Positions 33,857 to 44,683 are shown, numbered from the stretch's first letter. The stretch: DNA of 64,000 bases from Perognathus longimembris pacificus (GCF_023159225.1 NC_063176.1:33211786-33275785), one strand, 5' to 3'. Notes: generated by a model not told the origin, from the sequence alone. Translations and numbers: made by a program.

Positions 33857-34252
33857 TGGTATTTCCCACAGGTTTGGGTCAGCGATACTACATTATGTAA
33901 CTAAAACCAAACAACTACTCAACAGATAAAGGCCAAAAATAGACCTCTCAGTGGATCACAATAGCTCAAAAGCTATGTATGTATGTTCATATAAGACAAG
34001 GATAATCAAACTCTATTGTTGATGTTACATTTAAATCCTAGGTGAATTTCCCTTGGCATAGGCCAGGTGGCTACTGTATATGTTTTTGGTACACTGTGTA
34101 ATGTATATATGTCTACCTGATCTAGGGAAGGGAAAGAAAAACAGGGTGTAAGATATCACAAGAAATGTACACACTGCCCTATTATGTAACTGTACCCCTT
34201 TTGCACAACACCTTGTCAAAATATTTGTTTAATTAATAAATAAATTTAAAAA
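33857..34252 (+). mobile_element. LINE-1 'i', 3'-end fragment with exact TSD
   Basis: About 395 bases of L1 3' UTR, from about GTATTTCCCACAGG to TTGCACAACACCTTGTCAAA and an A-rich tail. Exact 13-base TSD AAAGAAATGATAA at 33844-33856 and 34253-34265. It is one of the longer copies of this 3' UTR here and useful for aligning b, c, d and the tail at 30544. Confidence 0.92.
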
Positions 34253-34469
34253 AAAGAAATGATAAATGTTTTAGGATTCAACTATGGTTGCTTACCCTAA
34301 TATGAACATACAACTTATGCATGTATCCAAATATCATAAATATTTACAAGTTTTATGTTACAATACAAAAAAAATCATTGAATAAATTTTAAAATTATAT
34401 ATGTTTCTAAATTGGCTGAAACAAATAACTGTATTTTTAAAAATTTTAAGCCTGTGACTTTTGTTCAAA

Positions 34470-35388
34470 AGTCCGCACGGACCAGGGCACCTCAGGTGGC
34501 GGTCCAAGGCCTACCAGTCCCCAGCCCCTGCTAGGAGTGGCGGGCTGGTGGTTCAGGCTCCCCAGCTGTGGCTTTGGGGGATGCCTGTCTAAGGTGTTTC
34601 CCAGTCACTTTGTTGGGCGCTGCTCTGCCTCTGCTAGCTCCTGTGTCCTCCCAGAGGCTGTAGGGTCCTAGAGCTGCCAAATACGGTGCTCCTTTGTTCC
34701 CTCAGGGTAGGGAGGGGGAGGGAGGGAGTTCTAGCTTCTTTGTAGGGTTTGGGTCTCTGCTAGAGCTGGTCTCCCATTGGGGGTGGGGGCAATGGGGAAT
34801 TTACTGGTCCTGGATTGTGTGTGTGTCCCGCGCTGCTGTGGGCTTTTCGGGGCTGGGGTGCTGGGGTGTGGCGATTGATGATTTGGTGGTGGCAGTCCCG
34901 GCTCTCCCCGTCCGGCTCTCCCCATCTGCGCTGCCCGGTTCTCCTGCTGTTGTTGTCTGTTCCTGGCCATTTGGTCCCATGCTGCCATCTGTCTTGGTCG
35001 GTCTGCGTTCAGTCTGGGGTCCGTGGAACTACTGCTGTCTGGACTCTGCAGTCCTGGTGTGACTTTTCAGCTGTTGCTTCTTTGGTCGCTATTGGTCTGT
35101 GGTCCCGTTTTCTGGCATCGGGTCCCGTTTCCCAGCTTGGCCCTGTTTGGGCTGGGGTCGGCAGGGGTACCCCGTCGGGAGGGGTACCCCGGAGATTTTC
35201 CAGCTCTGTGCAGGTTATATGCTCTTATTTTTTTGTTCTTTTTCATTTCCTGTGTTTCTCTGTTGCTTCTGGTTGTTGGGTTTGCTGGACTCTTGATGGG
35301 GTGTTGGATGCTGGAGTTCCCAGCTCACTATTCGGTTGGAGCAAGTTGGGGTGCCTCCCTATATTGTGACAGGGACATCTTCCTCTAT
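34470..35388 (-). mobile_element. Solitary LINE-1 5' UTR (promoter-only fragment)
   Basis: Minus-strand L1 5' UTR colinear with 7706 to about 8480. Its 5' end lies at about 35388 (GAGGAAGATGTCCC, a damaged version of the YY1-like start) and it stops near 34470 well before ORF1. No ORF1, ORF2 or 3' UTR follows. L1 copies usually lose the 5' end, not everything else, so this fragment is unusual. I could not prove a TSD. Confidence 0.85.
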
Positions 35389-35493
35389 TCTGTGTTTTCT
35401 TTTTTGATACTGGAGATCAAACCCAGGACATTGCACTTGCTAGGAAAGTGCTTTACCACTGATCTACATTCCAGCCCAACAAATGAAACTTGA
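35296..35493 (+). other. Antisense small ORF from the solitary L1 5' UTR into flanking DNA (65 aa)
   Basis: The ATG at 35296 opens MGCWMLEFPAHYSVGAS, stays open across the L1 5' end at about 35388, reads through a minus-strand ID element and stops at 35491-35493. The in-element residues match those of the antisense ORFs at 4522 and 7797. Expression is unknown. Confidence 0.4.
35399..35480 (-). mobile_element. ID element
   Basis: Single ID monomer on the minus strand: GATACTGGAGATCAAACCCA (B-box side), GCACTTGCTAGGAAAGTGCT and ACCACTGATCTACATTCCAG (A-box side). Confidence 0.8.
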
Positions 35494-35772
35494 AATGTAC
35501 TTTTTTATAATTACAGTCAGCCTTTGGTAAACATGGGGAATGGATTTATTCTCAGACTCATTGTGGACTCTAACTCCTCTGTGGATGCTCAAGTCTTTAT
35601 ATAAAATAGCATAGAATACTGTTTATGTATATGCTAGAAATCCTGCATAATTTAAATCATCTCTATATCATGTATACTGTACAATAAATGTAAATAATAT
35701 GTAAACTGTTACAGTGGCTAAAGACTAAGGAGAAGAACAAGGTCTGTATATCAAGTGCAGCTATCATTTCTT

Positions 35773-35984
35773 TTTTTTTCTTTTCTGTTCTTTGCCAGTC
35801 CTGGGCCTTGGACTCAGGGCCTGAGCACTGTCTCTGGCTTAATTTTGCTCATGGCTAGCACTCTGCCACTTGAGCTACAGAGCCACTTCTGGCCATTTTC
35901 TATACATGTGGTGCAGAGGAATCAAACCCAGGGCTTCATGTATAGGGGGCAAGCACTCTTGCCACTAGGCCATATTCCTAGCCC
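35773..35984 (-). mobile_element. ID-like dimeric SINE with exact 14-base TSD
   Basis: Full-length minus-strand copy with a T-rich head (35773-35791). TSD AGCTATCATTTCTT at 35759-35772 and 35985-35998. Confidence 0.93.
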
Positions 35985-35998
35985 AGCTATCATTTCTT

Positions 35999-37313
35999 AA
36001 GGTATTTAAGTGTTCAATTGGCTGAATATATAGGTATGAAACCCATGAATATGTGTGACTATGCTACATTTTACTTTGGTAGGTTTTTCAATTTTTTACC
36101 TTGTTTTCTATCATTTTATAAATATCTTGTTTATAACTTCTGTGCTAGGCTAAAATCTTTCTGGATCCAATGGGATTTATTCTGAACCTATCTTTAAGAT
36201 GGTATATTTTTGACATTTGAATTCAGAGCTAGTGGGTGTGACCTGTCAAGTGACAGCTTTTCTCACTGTGCTGTGCATCATGTTGAGGATGTCAATATGA
36301 TTACAAAGAAGCAGATTTTAGTTGTGCTCCTCAGGAAGTTGTTTCTCGTTATTTCTAGAGAACTGTCAGCAGTTTCTGGAGGTAATTTTAATAAATATTT
36401 ATACCTACTGTGGTTAAAACAAACAAAAAAATGTGGGCTAAGTAGTGGTGGTGGTGATAATGATTTACCCCTACTTTCCTTCCAGTCTCTCTTAATTTTA
36501 TTTTACAAAACTATTCAAAGGTGGGAAGAAGTAACTACTCTAAAGTTCTCAGAGGAAAACACCAAAGGCTTTTGCATATGCCTATAGGAATACATTCATC
36601 TTGGTGGTATATATAATGGAAGTAAGCCATCTAATTCCAGAACAGAAGCCTAGCAGATCATTTATTCAAAGGAGAAGGTTTTCAACCAGAACAGGCCTGA
36701 AAAGGCAACCATAAATGCTCACCTAAAGAGAGGGTGGAAAAGAGGAACTTATTATTCTTCCTGAATCATCTTTCTGTGAGATGTGCCTTCAGTATAACTC
36801 TCATTCTACATATGTTTTCTAGAGAACTGAGAGTCTCTACATCCAGGCCTATACTAATTGAGAGGAATAAAGAGATAATGAAGGATGACCTTCATTGCGT
36901 TAAGTTCATGTGCTAGTGGCAAGCTCAGAATTGAACACAACAAACAAGAAAAAGATATTTATTCTACTGTGTTCTTAGACATTAATGACTATTCTAATTA
37001 CAAGATGTAAGAATGTTCATGTGTGTCCCATAGAATTCTCCAAGTCTGAAAAATTAGACATTATACATTATATGTTACATATAATGTACATGTATTATGT
37101 ATCTACAATATGTATACATATATGTATATATATGCACAGAGAGAGAGAGCGAGAGAGCGCACCCTTGGACTGTAAAGAGATCTTTACAAAAGCTAGAAAG
37201 CTTTTACATTGACAGAAGTAGAAGTATAGTGTTCTGTACATCATTAATAATTGCAAGTTTTTTCACAATGTTTCTATGGTGACCATATAGGTAGGTATTA
37301 AAAAATCAATCCA
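35999..37313. other. Unique stretch
   Basis: No supported gene. ATG ORFs of 60-125 codons occur (for example 36210-36587), but none shows a recognisable domain or codon bias. A TATA/ATGT-rich low-complexity run lies at 37060-37135, followed by a GA-rich run to 37160. Confidence 0.4.
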
Positions 37314-37325
37314 AAGTACAAGGTA

Positions 37326-38431
37326 CAATATCATACTGTGGAAGCAAAGAATTTCATTATGTATATAAACTACATTTTCTTGATCCATTTGTCCACTGAG
37401 TTGCATCTGGGTTGACTCCATACCTTGGCTATGGTAAGCAGTACTGCAATGAACATGATTGTGCTGGTAGCTTCAGTGTGGCCTTGTTTGTGTTTTATTG
37501 GATAAATGCTCGGGAGTGGAATTGCTAGGTCATAGGGAAGCTCTATGTTCAGTCCTTTGAGGAGCCTCAATACTGTTTTCCAGAGTGGCTTAACAAGTTT
37601 ACATTCCCTTTTGGCCACATACCTTCCAACATCTGTTATTGTTAGTTTTCTTGATAATAGCCATTTTAACCTGGATGGGGTAGAATTCCAATATTGTTTT
37701 GCTTTGCATTTCTTTTATGTCCAGAGATGTTGAACATTTCTTCATATATCCATTGGTCATTCTTACTCCTTCTGCAAAATCTCTCTTTAAGTCTTTGGCC
37801 CATTTCTTAATTGGATACTACTCATAAGGAACTGGAAAAATTAAGAAAAGATTATATTAAGCAAAGTAAGCCACAACTGAAGAATATTAAGCAAAGTAAG
37901 CCACAACCAAAGAAATATAAGTTGCATAGTTTCCTTCATTTGTTGCAACTAAACTGTGTCTATAAATCTAAAAGAAAACACAGTGGATGGTTAAAAAAAA
38001 TACCTTGAAATAAGCTATTCTTAGGAGAGGATCACAAAGGCTCATAGCTTTGTGTATATGAATATAAAATGATGTTTATCAAAATGAACTCCAAGAAATG
38101 GAAACAAGAAGTTTTGCTCTTGTTTTTTTTTTTTTTTCTCCATTGTTGCTGTTTTTGTTTTCTGTACCTTAGTCTGGCTTTTCAATGTTTGTATGTAAGT
38201 TTATCTGCTTTGGGAGGGCAAAAGGTAGCACAGAAATTGTGGGAGAAAGGGTAAATAAATGTAGCTGAGATACTAGCACTATGTTGAAAATGAACTATAT
38301 TATAAGTGGGAAAAGAATTGGAGGGACAAAAGGAAAGAAGAGTTGACACTGTTCAAAAATAAATGTACTCATTACCTGATTCATGTCATTGTAATCCCTC
38401 TGTACGCTACCTTTACAATAACAATTTTAAG
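37326..38431. mobile_element. LINE-1 'k', 5'-inverted insertion with 12-base TSD
   Basis: The left part (37326 to about 37814) is L1 ORF2 C-terminal sequence on the minus strand (CKLVKPLWKTVLRLLKGLNI readable). The right part (about 37815-38431) is the following L1 sequence and 3' UTR on the plus strand (ELEKLRKDYIKQSKP, then the 3' UTR ending ATGTCATTGTAATCCCTCTG). TSD AAGTACAAGGTA at 37314-37325 and 38432-38443 brackets the whole, so it is one insertion, as expected from twin priming. A 30-base tandem duplication lies at 37855-37914. The divergence from elements g and m suggests an older lineage. Confidence 0.88.
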
Positions 38432-38443
38432 AAGTACAAGGTA

Positions 38444-40104
38444 ATTGTAAATCAGTGTTTGCCTTAATAAGAGAACATGTGTCTATATATCATATTTTCT
38501 TGATTGCAAAATGCTGTTTGATTAATAATTTAGTAGAACAAATATCAGTTATAAGACCAATTTGGTGTAAGTATATATTTCTTTGTGAAAAATACATGTT
38601 GAATATAAATAACTGTGATATTTTAAAAACATGTGAGTTGTTTTACATGGATATTTGTCCAAAATGTAATTTAATTTATAAAATTAGTAAAAAAGCTTAT
38701 AATAATAAACTTACAATAATGAAGTTTAGATTACTCTTACATTACTAGAAATATTACTACTATACTCCATTTTGACTTATTTTGTTCTACTTGCCATATT
38801 TACTGATTTATACAATGATTTTATGTTATTTTAAATATTTTTCAGCTTAGAACTTTGACTGGTAGCATGCTTTATATATTAGTGTCTTAATGAATATATA
38901 ATTTGATTTTAATGACATAATTGTGCATGATATATAGATCGGACAAGAATATAAGTAAAAGTGGTCTACTACTGTAGTATTGAGCTCATGCTATAAAATA
39001 TGGAGTACTTATGATAATAACTAACTGCAACAATTGGTATGACATAAAAGGAAATGCAAAAGGTTTATTCTGATTTTCTAGAAGTATTCAACATTATCCT
39101 TTGAATAACCTATACTCTGACAGTAACCCCCCCCCCCAATAGAATAGTTTGTAGATTTCCACTCTTAATTTTTTCAGAGACCATTTCTATCCATTTATTT
39201 TATTTTTAACTTGGGAAAGTACTCAAAAGAAATTTTCAGAAAATCTCTTTGAAACTAATATTAAAGGGAGAAACTTACTTAGGTCTTTGATGCAAATTTT
39301 CCAGAGAAAATAATTGAGTTAATGAAGCCTAAGAACTATTAAAAATCACTGTGTTTTCTGAATAGTGTAGTAATCTGGAGATTAATGGTCAAAAAGTCTA
39401 CAGCTTTTATTGCTGAGATATCCTTATTAAATTCCTAGAACTTACTGTAAGGTTTTAATGTTGACATAGCCACTAGTATATGTCTATTCCAAAAATGTTA
39501 GAATAGACTTGTACATGGTTATTGGATCCCAAATGTTGTAATATTGTTATGGTGTTATTGACACTGCCACCTATTGTCCCTTAATTTTGTGGGAAAATCA
39601 TTTTTAAGATCAAGCATAGTTAAAACTGGATTGCCAGCATCTTAGATCTTAATGGATCCCAGGATAGGACGTATTTCTAGTCCCATCTGGTTTCTCTGGC
39701 TTTGGTAGCCTTTTATCTCTTTATAGAAAATTTTATATTAGCTTTTCTTTCATCATATAAAGTTGGATCTGACTTCTGTTTGTCCTAAGTTTCCTGTAGC
39801 TTTGTGTTGTGTTGGCTATTATAGCTAGAAGGGAATTTCATGTGGCTAAGATTGAAAAACAACCAGAAAGATTAGATTTAATCTGAAGAACAGAAACATA
39901 AAAAAACATTTATCTTTTGCTTGCCCAAAACAGGAAAAATAAACTCTTTGAAGTGTTTTGGAACTAGAATTAAAAAAAAAAATGTACTCATGACCTCTAT
40001 TTTAACCATGCCGTCATTTCTTAAGTCAGAGAACCTTAGCATTTCTTGTTTTATTGCAAAATTTATTTCAAATATAATATTACTGAGACATAAGGAAGAG
40101 TAGT
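38444..40104. other. Unique AT-rich stretch
   Basis: No gene or repeat supported over about 1.6 kb. A 12-base C run lies near 39127-39138. Confidence 0.5.
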
Positions 40105-40333
40105 ATTATAACATTTGCAAGAAAATTGATAAAACTGGAGTTCATTAAGCTAAGTGAGATAAACCAATCTCAGAAAGACAAGTATTGCATGGTTCCACTC
40201 ACATGAGAAATCTCAGCCTAGAAAAAAAATAATAAAACATGACTGTAGAAAAAGGAGGAATCAACAGGTAGGAAGAGGGGAACAGGAGAGAGTGATTGGA
40301 GTAGGTAATATAAAAGTAATGTGTTTGTGTGAT
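40105..40333 (+). mobile_element. Old LINE-1 ORF2-end / 3' UTR fragment
   Basis: GTTCATTAAGCTAAGTGAGA, CAATCTCAGAAAGACAAGTA and GCATGGTTCCACTCACATGA are the widely conserved mammalian L1 motif at the end of ORF2 and start of the 3' UTR, followed by purine-rich 3' UTR. It has no preserved reading frame. Confidence 0.75.
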
Positions 40334-40358
40334 TGTGCGTGTGTGTGTGTGTGTGTGT
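40334..40358 (+). repeat. (GT)n microsatellite
   Basis: About 12 GT units with one interruption. Confidence 0.9.
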
Positions 40359-40429
40359 ATTAGCATATGAAACCCACTACAAACTGTTAAAAAGAAGATG
40401 AGAAGAAGGACCATGGTTAAGTAACATTA

Positions 40430-40665
40430 GCTGGATGCCAGTGGCTCATACCTGTAATCCTAGCTACTCAGGAGGCTGAGATCTAAGGACAGTGGTTCAA
40501 AGCCAGCCTGGCCAGGAAAGTCTGTGAGACTCTTCTCTCCAATAAACTACTCAGAAGAAGCCAGAAGTGGCACTGGAGCTCAAGTGGCAGAGTGCTAGCC
40601 TCAAGCACAAAGAGGCTCAAGGCAGAACCCAGGCACTGAATTCAAGCCTCAGGAAAGGCACACAC
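40430..40665 (+). mobile_element. B1-type dimeric SINE
   Basis: Left monomer: GGCTCATACCTGTAATCCTA, GCTACTCAGGAGGCTGAG. Right monomer: CCAGAAGTGGCACTGGAGCT, GAATTCAAGCCTCAGG. The tail is CA/A-rich. A well-preserved member of the B1 plus shared-right-monomer family. Confidence 0.88.
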
Positions 40666-40779
40666 ACAAAAAATAATAATAACACAGATGAGATGCATTT
40701 GATCAAATTATACTCTACCTGTTTTGAATGTCACAACGAAACCCATTTGTGAAATTAATTTATACTAATAAAATTTCAA

Positions 40780-40880
40780 TATATATATTATATATAATAT
40801 ATAATATATTATATATAATATATATAATATAATATATAATATATATAATATAATATATATAATATATATAATATATTTAT
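40780..40880. repeat. TATAT-rich palindromic tract
   Basis: About 100 bases built from TATATAATATA variants and nearly self-complementary throughout. Such tracts form cruciforms readily and tend to vary in length. Confidence 0.9.
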
Positions 40881-41610
40881 AATGTTTAAGAACCTGTATT
40901 CCAGACTAGTTAATCTCAAGACTTGCTGTGAAGCTACAAGGTATTAATTAATGCTTTGAATATTGTGGTGGCATGGGAAAAGAATAGATATTCTCCTAAG
41001 AAAATATTTTCTGTCCTAACTTCAAAACCTTGTTTGCTTTATCAAACTGTTAGGCAGAAAAGGCTCTTCTATGATAATCTTCAAGTTGCTTTGATGGCTC
41101 CCAAGTTCCAGTGACAAATCAGGCTTAGAAAGTCTCCTGTTCGAAATGTCAGAATGTCTTCTATTTTTGCTGTGTTAGCATAGATTTATGGAGATACACA
41201 CAAGGGATATCCTGGGAGGAATAATGTCACTGTTCATTTTTCTTATACATCTCTGTACACATATATGAGAATTCTCATATATGAGTATATATGTATATAT
41301 GTGAAAATATACATAACTTTTAATGAATCAAATCATGAGTCTAAACTAACTTACAATTTTGTAGTGATAAGTTTCTTTAAACTCTTAGCAACAATGATCA
41401 TGCTCCAATTTTTAAGCAAACAAGCATGACACAGTAATTTCAATTTTTTTAATTATAAATGATATGAAAGGTTTGTGCAAATAAAATGAAATGTTGCAGA
41501 AGAATGTTTAACAAATGAATGAAGGGAATTTTCTTGCTCTCAATACAATAATTTCTTCTACATTTGGGATAAAGAATTGTCGTTTCTTGGTATATTTTCA
41601 TGCTTTTATT
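40881..41610. other. Unique stretch
   Basis: No gene or repeat supported. An ATATGAG-rich palindromic run lies at about 41260-41300. Confidence 0.5.
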
Positions 41611-41620
41611 TCTAGTTCTT

Positions 41621-41655
<35 letters not shown>

Positions 41656-42153
41656 ATTATCAAACTGAATTACAGAGAGGTTACAGTTTCATACATTAGG
41701 CATTGGATACATTTCTTGTACTGTTTGTTACCTCATCCTTCACCCCCCCTCCCCCTCCCCCTTTCATTCCCCCCCCATGAGTTGTTCAGTCCATTTACAC
41801 CAAACAGTTTTGCAAGTATTGCTTTTGTAGTTGCTTGTCTTTTTTTTACCCTGTGTCTGTCTATTTTGGTATTCGCTTCCAATTTCCTAGTTCTAATAGC
41901 AGTATACCCCGTTTCCAATATACTCAGATAAGATACAGAGAAAGTGTAGGTACAACCACAGGAAGGTGATACAAGCAGATCATTAATACTAGAGGCTACA
42001 GTTACATATGGCACGTTGAAAGTAGTTACAACTGTGATATAACAATCATTTCCATAACATGGAGTTCATTTCACCTAGCATCATCTTATGTGTTCGTAAG
42101 GGTATAGCTATTGGGCTCCTGTGATCATCTGCTGTGACTTGCCTAAACCGGTG

Positions 42154-43440
42154 CTAATTATTCCCTATAAGGGAGACCATAGAGTCCATGTTTCTTTGGA
42201 TCTGGCTCACTTCACTTAGTATAACTTTTTCCAAGTCCTTCCATTTCCTTACAAATGGGGCAATGTCATTCTTTCTGATAGAGGCATAAAATTCCATTGT
42301 GTATATGTACCACATTTTCCTGATCCATTGGTCTACTGAGGGGCATCTGGGTTGATTCCAGATTCTAGCTATGACAAATTTTGCTGCAATAAAAATTGTT
42401 GTGCTGGTAGCTTTAGTGTGATTTTGTTTGTGGTCTGAATAGATACCCAAAAGTGGAGCTGCTGGGTCTTAGGGGAGGTTTATGTTTAGCCTTCTGAGGA
42501 ATCTCCATACCGCTTGCCAGAGTGGCTGATCCAGTTTACATTCCCACCAACAATGAAGTAGGGTTCCCTTTTGGACACATCCCCTCCAACAGTTGTTATT
42601 GTTAGTTTTCTTGATATAGGACATTCTTACTGGGGTGAGATGCAATCTCAATGTTGTTTTGATTTGCCTTGGACTCAGGGCCTGAGCACTGTCCCTGGCT
42701 TCTTTTTGCTCAAGGCTAGCACTCTGCCACTTGAGCCACAGCACCACTTCTGGCCGTTTTCTGTATATGTGGTGCTGGGGAATTAAACCCAGGGCCTCAT
42801 GTATAAGAGGCAAGCACTTTTGCCACTAGGCCATATCCCAAGGCCCTGATTTGCATTTCTTTTATGCCAGTGATGTAGAGCCCTTTTTCATATGTCTCTT
42901 GGCCATTCTCATTTCCTCATCAGAGAAGTCTCTTTTTAAGTCTCTAGCCCACTTGATGAGGGGGCTATTGGTTCTTTGCGTTTTGTTTTGGAGGAAGGTA
43001 ATTTTTATAGTTCTGCATATATTTTAGATATAAGGCCTTTGTCCGTTGAATGGCCAGTAAAGATCTTCTCCCAATCTGTGAGCTTTCTGTTTATCTTGCA
43101 AGATATGTCCTTTGCCCCGCAGAAGCTCTGCAGTTTGATGCAGTCCCCTTTGTCTAACCTTTCTTTTATTTGTAGCCTTTCTGGGTCTTTGTTAAGAAAG
43201 CTCCGTCCTGTGCCAAGGAGCCCTAGTGTTTCTCCCACTCCTTCAATTAGTGTTTTCATGATATCTGTTTTGATTTCTAGGTCTTTGATCCATTTGGAAT
43301 TGATTTTGGTGCAGGGTGATATATAAGGATCTAGTTTTAGTTTGTTGCATGTGTTGAACCAGCTTTGCCAGCACCATTTGTTAAATAGGCTATCTTTCTT
43401 CCAGACTATTGTTTTAGCTCCTTTATCAAAGATTAAGTAG
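42154..43440 (-). pseudogene. L1 ORF2, C-terminal part, of element m
   Basis: This minus-strand part carries the zinc-knuckle-like CWRGC-x7-H-x4-C near 42590 and the C-terminus ending SLIGNN at 42154, as in element g. It is interrupted by the SINE at 42668-42846 and by frameshifts (near 42455 and 43000). An open frame at 42469-42813 splices SINE-encoded and L1-encoded residues by chance. Confidence 0.88.
42668..42846 (-). mobile_element. ID-like SINE without tail, inside L1 m
   Basis: Minus-strand SINE flanked by the 8-base repeat TGATTTGC (42660-42667, 42847-42854). It lacks the last ~16 bases of the usual 3' end and any poly-A, which is unusual for a SINE. Confidence 0.88.
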
Positions 43441-44670
43441 AAGCCAGTATAACCCTCATCCCAAAACTAGGCAGGGACTCATCACGGAAAGAGGACTATA
43501 GACCGATTTCCCTGATGAACATGGACTCAAAAATTCTCAACAAAATTCTGGCCAATAGACTTCAGCAGGTCATCAAAAAAATCATACACCATGATCAAAC
43601 TGGATTCAGCCCAGGGATGCAAAGTTGGTTCAATATACTCAAGTCAATTAATCCAATTCACCACATCAACTGGAGCAAGGTAAAGAGCCATATGGTTATA
43701 TCACTCGATGCGGAGAAAGCATTTGATAAAATCGTGCACCCATTTATGCTAAAAGCCCTGGAAAAACTGGGATTCCAGGGAACATTCCTGAATATAATCA
43801 AGGCAGTTTATGACAAATCAACAGCAAGCATAACTCTAAATGGTGAAAAACTAAAGCCATTCCCTTTAAAATCAGGAACAAGATAGGGATGTCCACTCTC
43901 TCCCCTTGTCTTCCACATAGTACTAGAATTCCTAGCCAGAGCAATTAGGCAAGAAGAAAATATAAAGGGGATCCAAATAGGAAAAGATGAAGTTAAACTT
44001 TCTCTCTTCGCAGATGACATGATCCTATACCTAAAGAACCCCATAGACTCTATCCCCAAGCTACTAACAGCTGATCCAAAACTTTGGCAACGTTGCAGGA
44101 TATAAAATAAACCCTCAAAAATCAATGGCCTTTCTCTATGCTAACGACCCAAAGACCGAGGCTGAAATCAGGAAAGTAACTCCTTTTGCAATAGCCTCAA
44201 AAAACATAAAGTACCTAGGAATAACCTTAACCAAAGAAGTGAAAGACCTCTACGATGAGAACTTTAAAAACATGAAAAATGAAATTAAGGCAGAACTAAG
44301 GAAATGGAAAAACCTCCCATGCTCCTGGATTGGGAGGATTAATATAATCAAAATGGCAATATTTCCAAAGGCTATCTATAAATTCAGTGCAATACCCTTT
44401 AATATCCCAACATTATTTTTTAATGAAATAGAGGAAGCAATCCAGAAATTCATATGGAACAATAAAAGACCTGGAATAGCAAAAACAATCCTAAGCAGAA
44501 AGAACGGTGCTGGAGGAATTACAATACCCAACTTCAAACTGTATTATAAAGCTATAGTAATAAAAACAGCTTTCTGTTGGCACCAGAACAGGCCTGAAGA
44601 CCAATGGAACAGAATTGAAGACCCAGAAATGAACCCACAGAACTACGCCTACTTAATCTTTGATAAAGGA
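43441..44670 (+). pseudogene. L1 ORF2, reverse-transcriptase part (inverted piece), of element m
   Basis: Reverse-transcriptase landmarks in order: the Asp-bearing [12 protein letters not shown] (about 43703), GTR then a TAG stop at 43884-43886 where the family has TRQGCPLSP, and an intact FADD box (about 44007-44019). A frameshift lies near 44085. An open block of 192 codons (44125-44703) then covers the thumb and connection region and reads past the TSD into the flank. No endonuclease part is present. Confidence 0.9.
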
Positions 44671-44683
44671 TCTAGTTCTTCTT

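Larger units (their letters stand above)
41624..44670. mobile_element. LINE-1 'm', 5'-inverted insertion with exact 13-base TSD
   Basis: The left part (41624-43440) is minus strand: an AT-rich tail, 3' UTR with a C-rich tract (41743-41778) and the ORF2 C-terminal third. The right part (43441-44670) is plus strand and holds the upstream ORF2 reverse-transcriptase region. The exact TSD TCTAGTTCTTCTT at 41611-41623 and 44671-44683 brackets both, so it is one twin-primed insertion. At the internal breakpoint 22 bases are present twice (43419-43440 inverted, 44649-44670). A SINE later inserted at 42668-42846. Same lineage as element g. Confidence 0.95.

Noticed and set aside
36210..36587. 125-codon plus-strand ORF as a gene
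   Set aside because: Its sequence shows no recognisable domain, its start is not supported by context and the composition is that of AT-rich non-coding DNA. I saw no splice or pseudogene structure.
40780..40880. Replication origin or regulatory palindrome
   Set aside because: The tract is simple TATAT-type low-complexity sequence, common in AT-rich mammalian DNA, with no further evidence of function.
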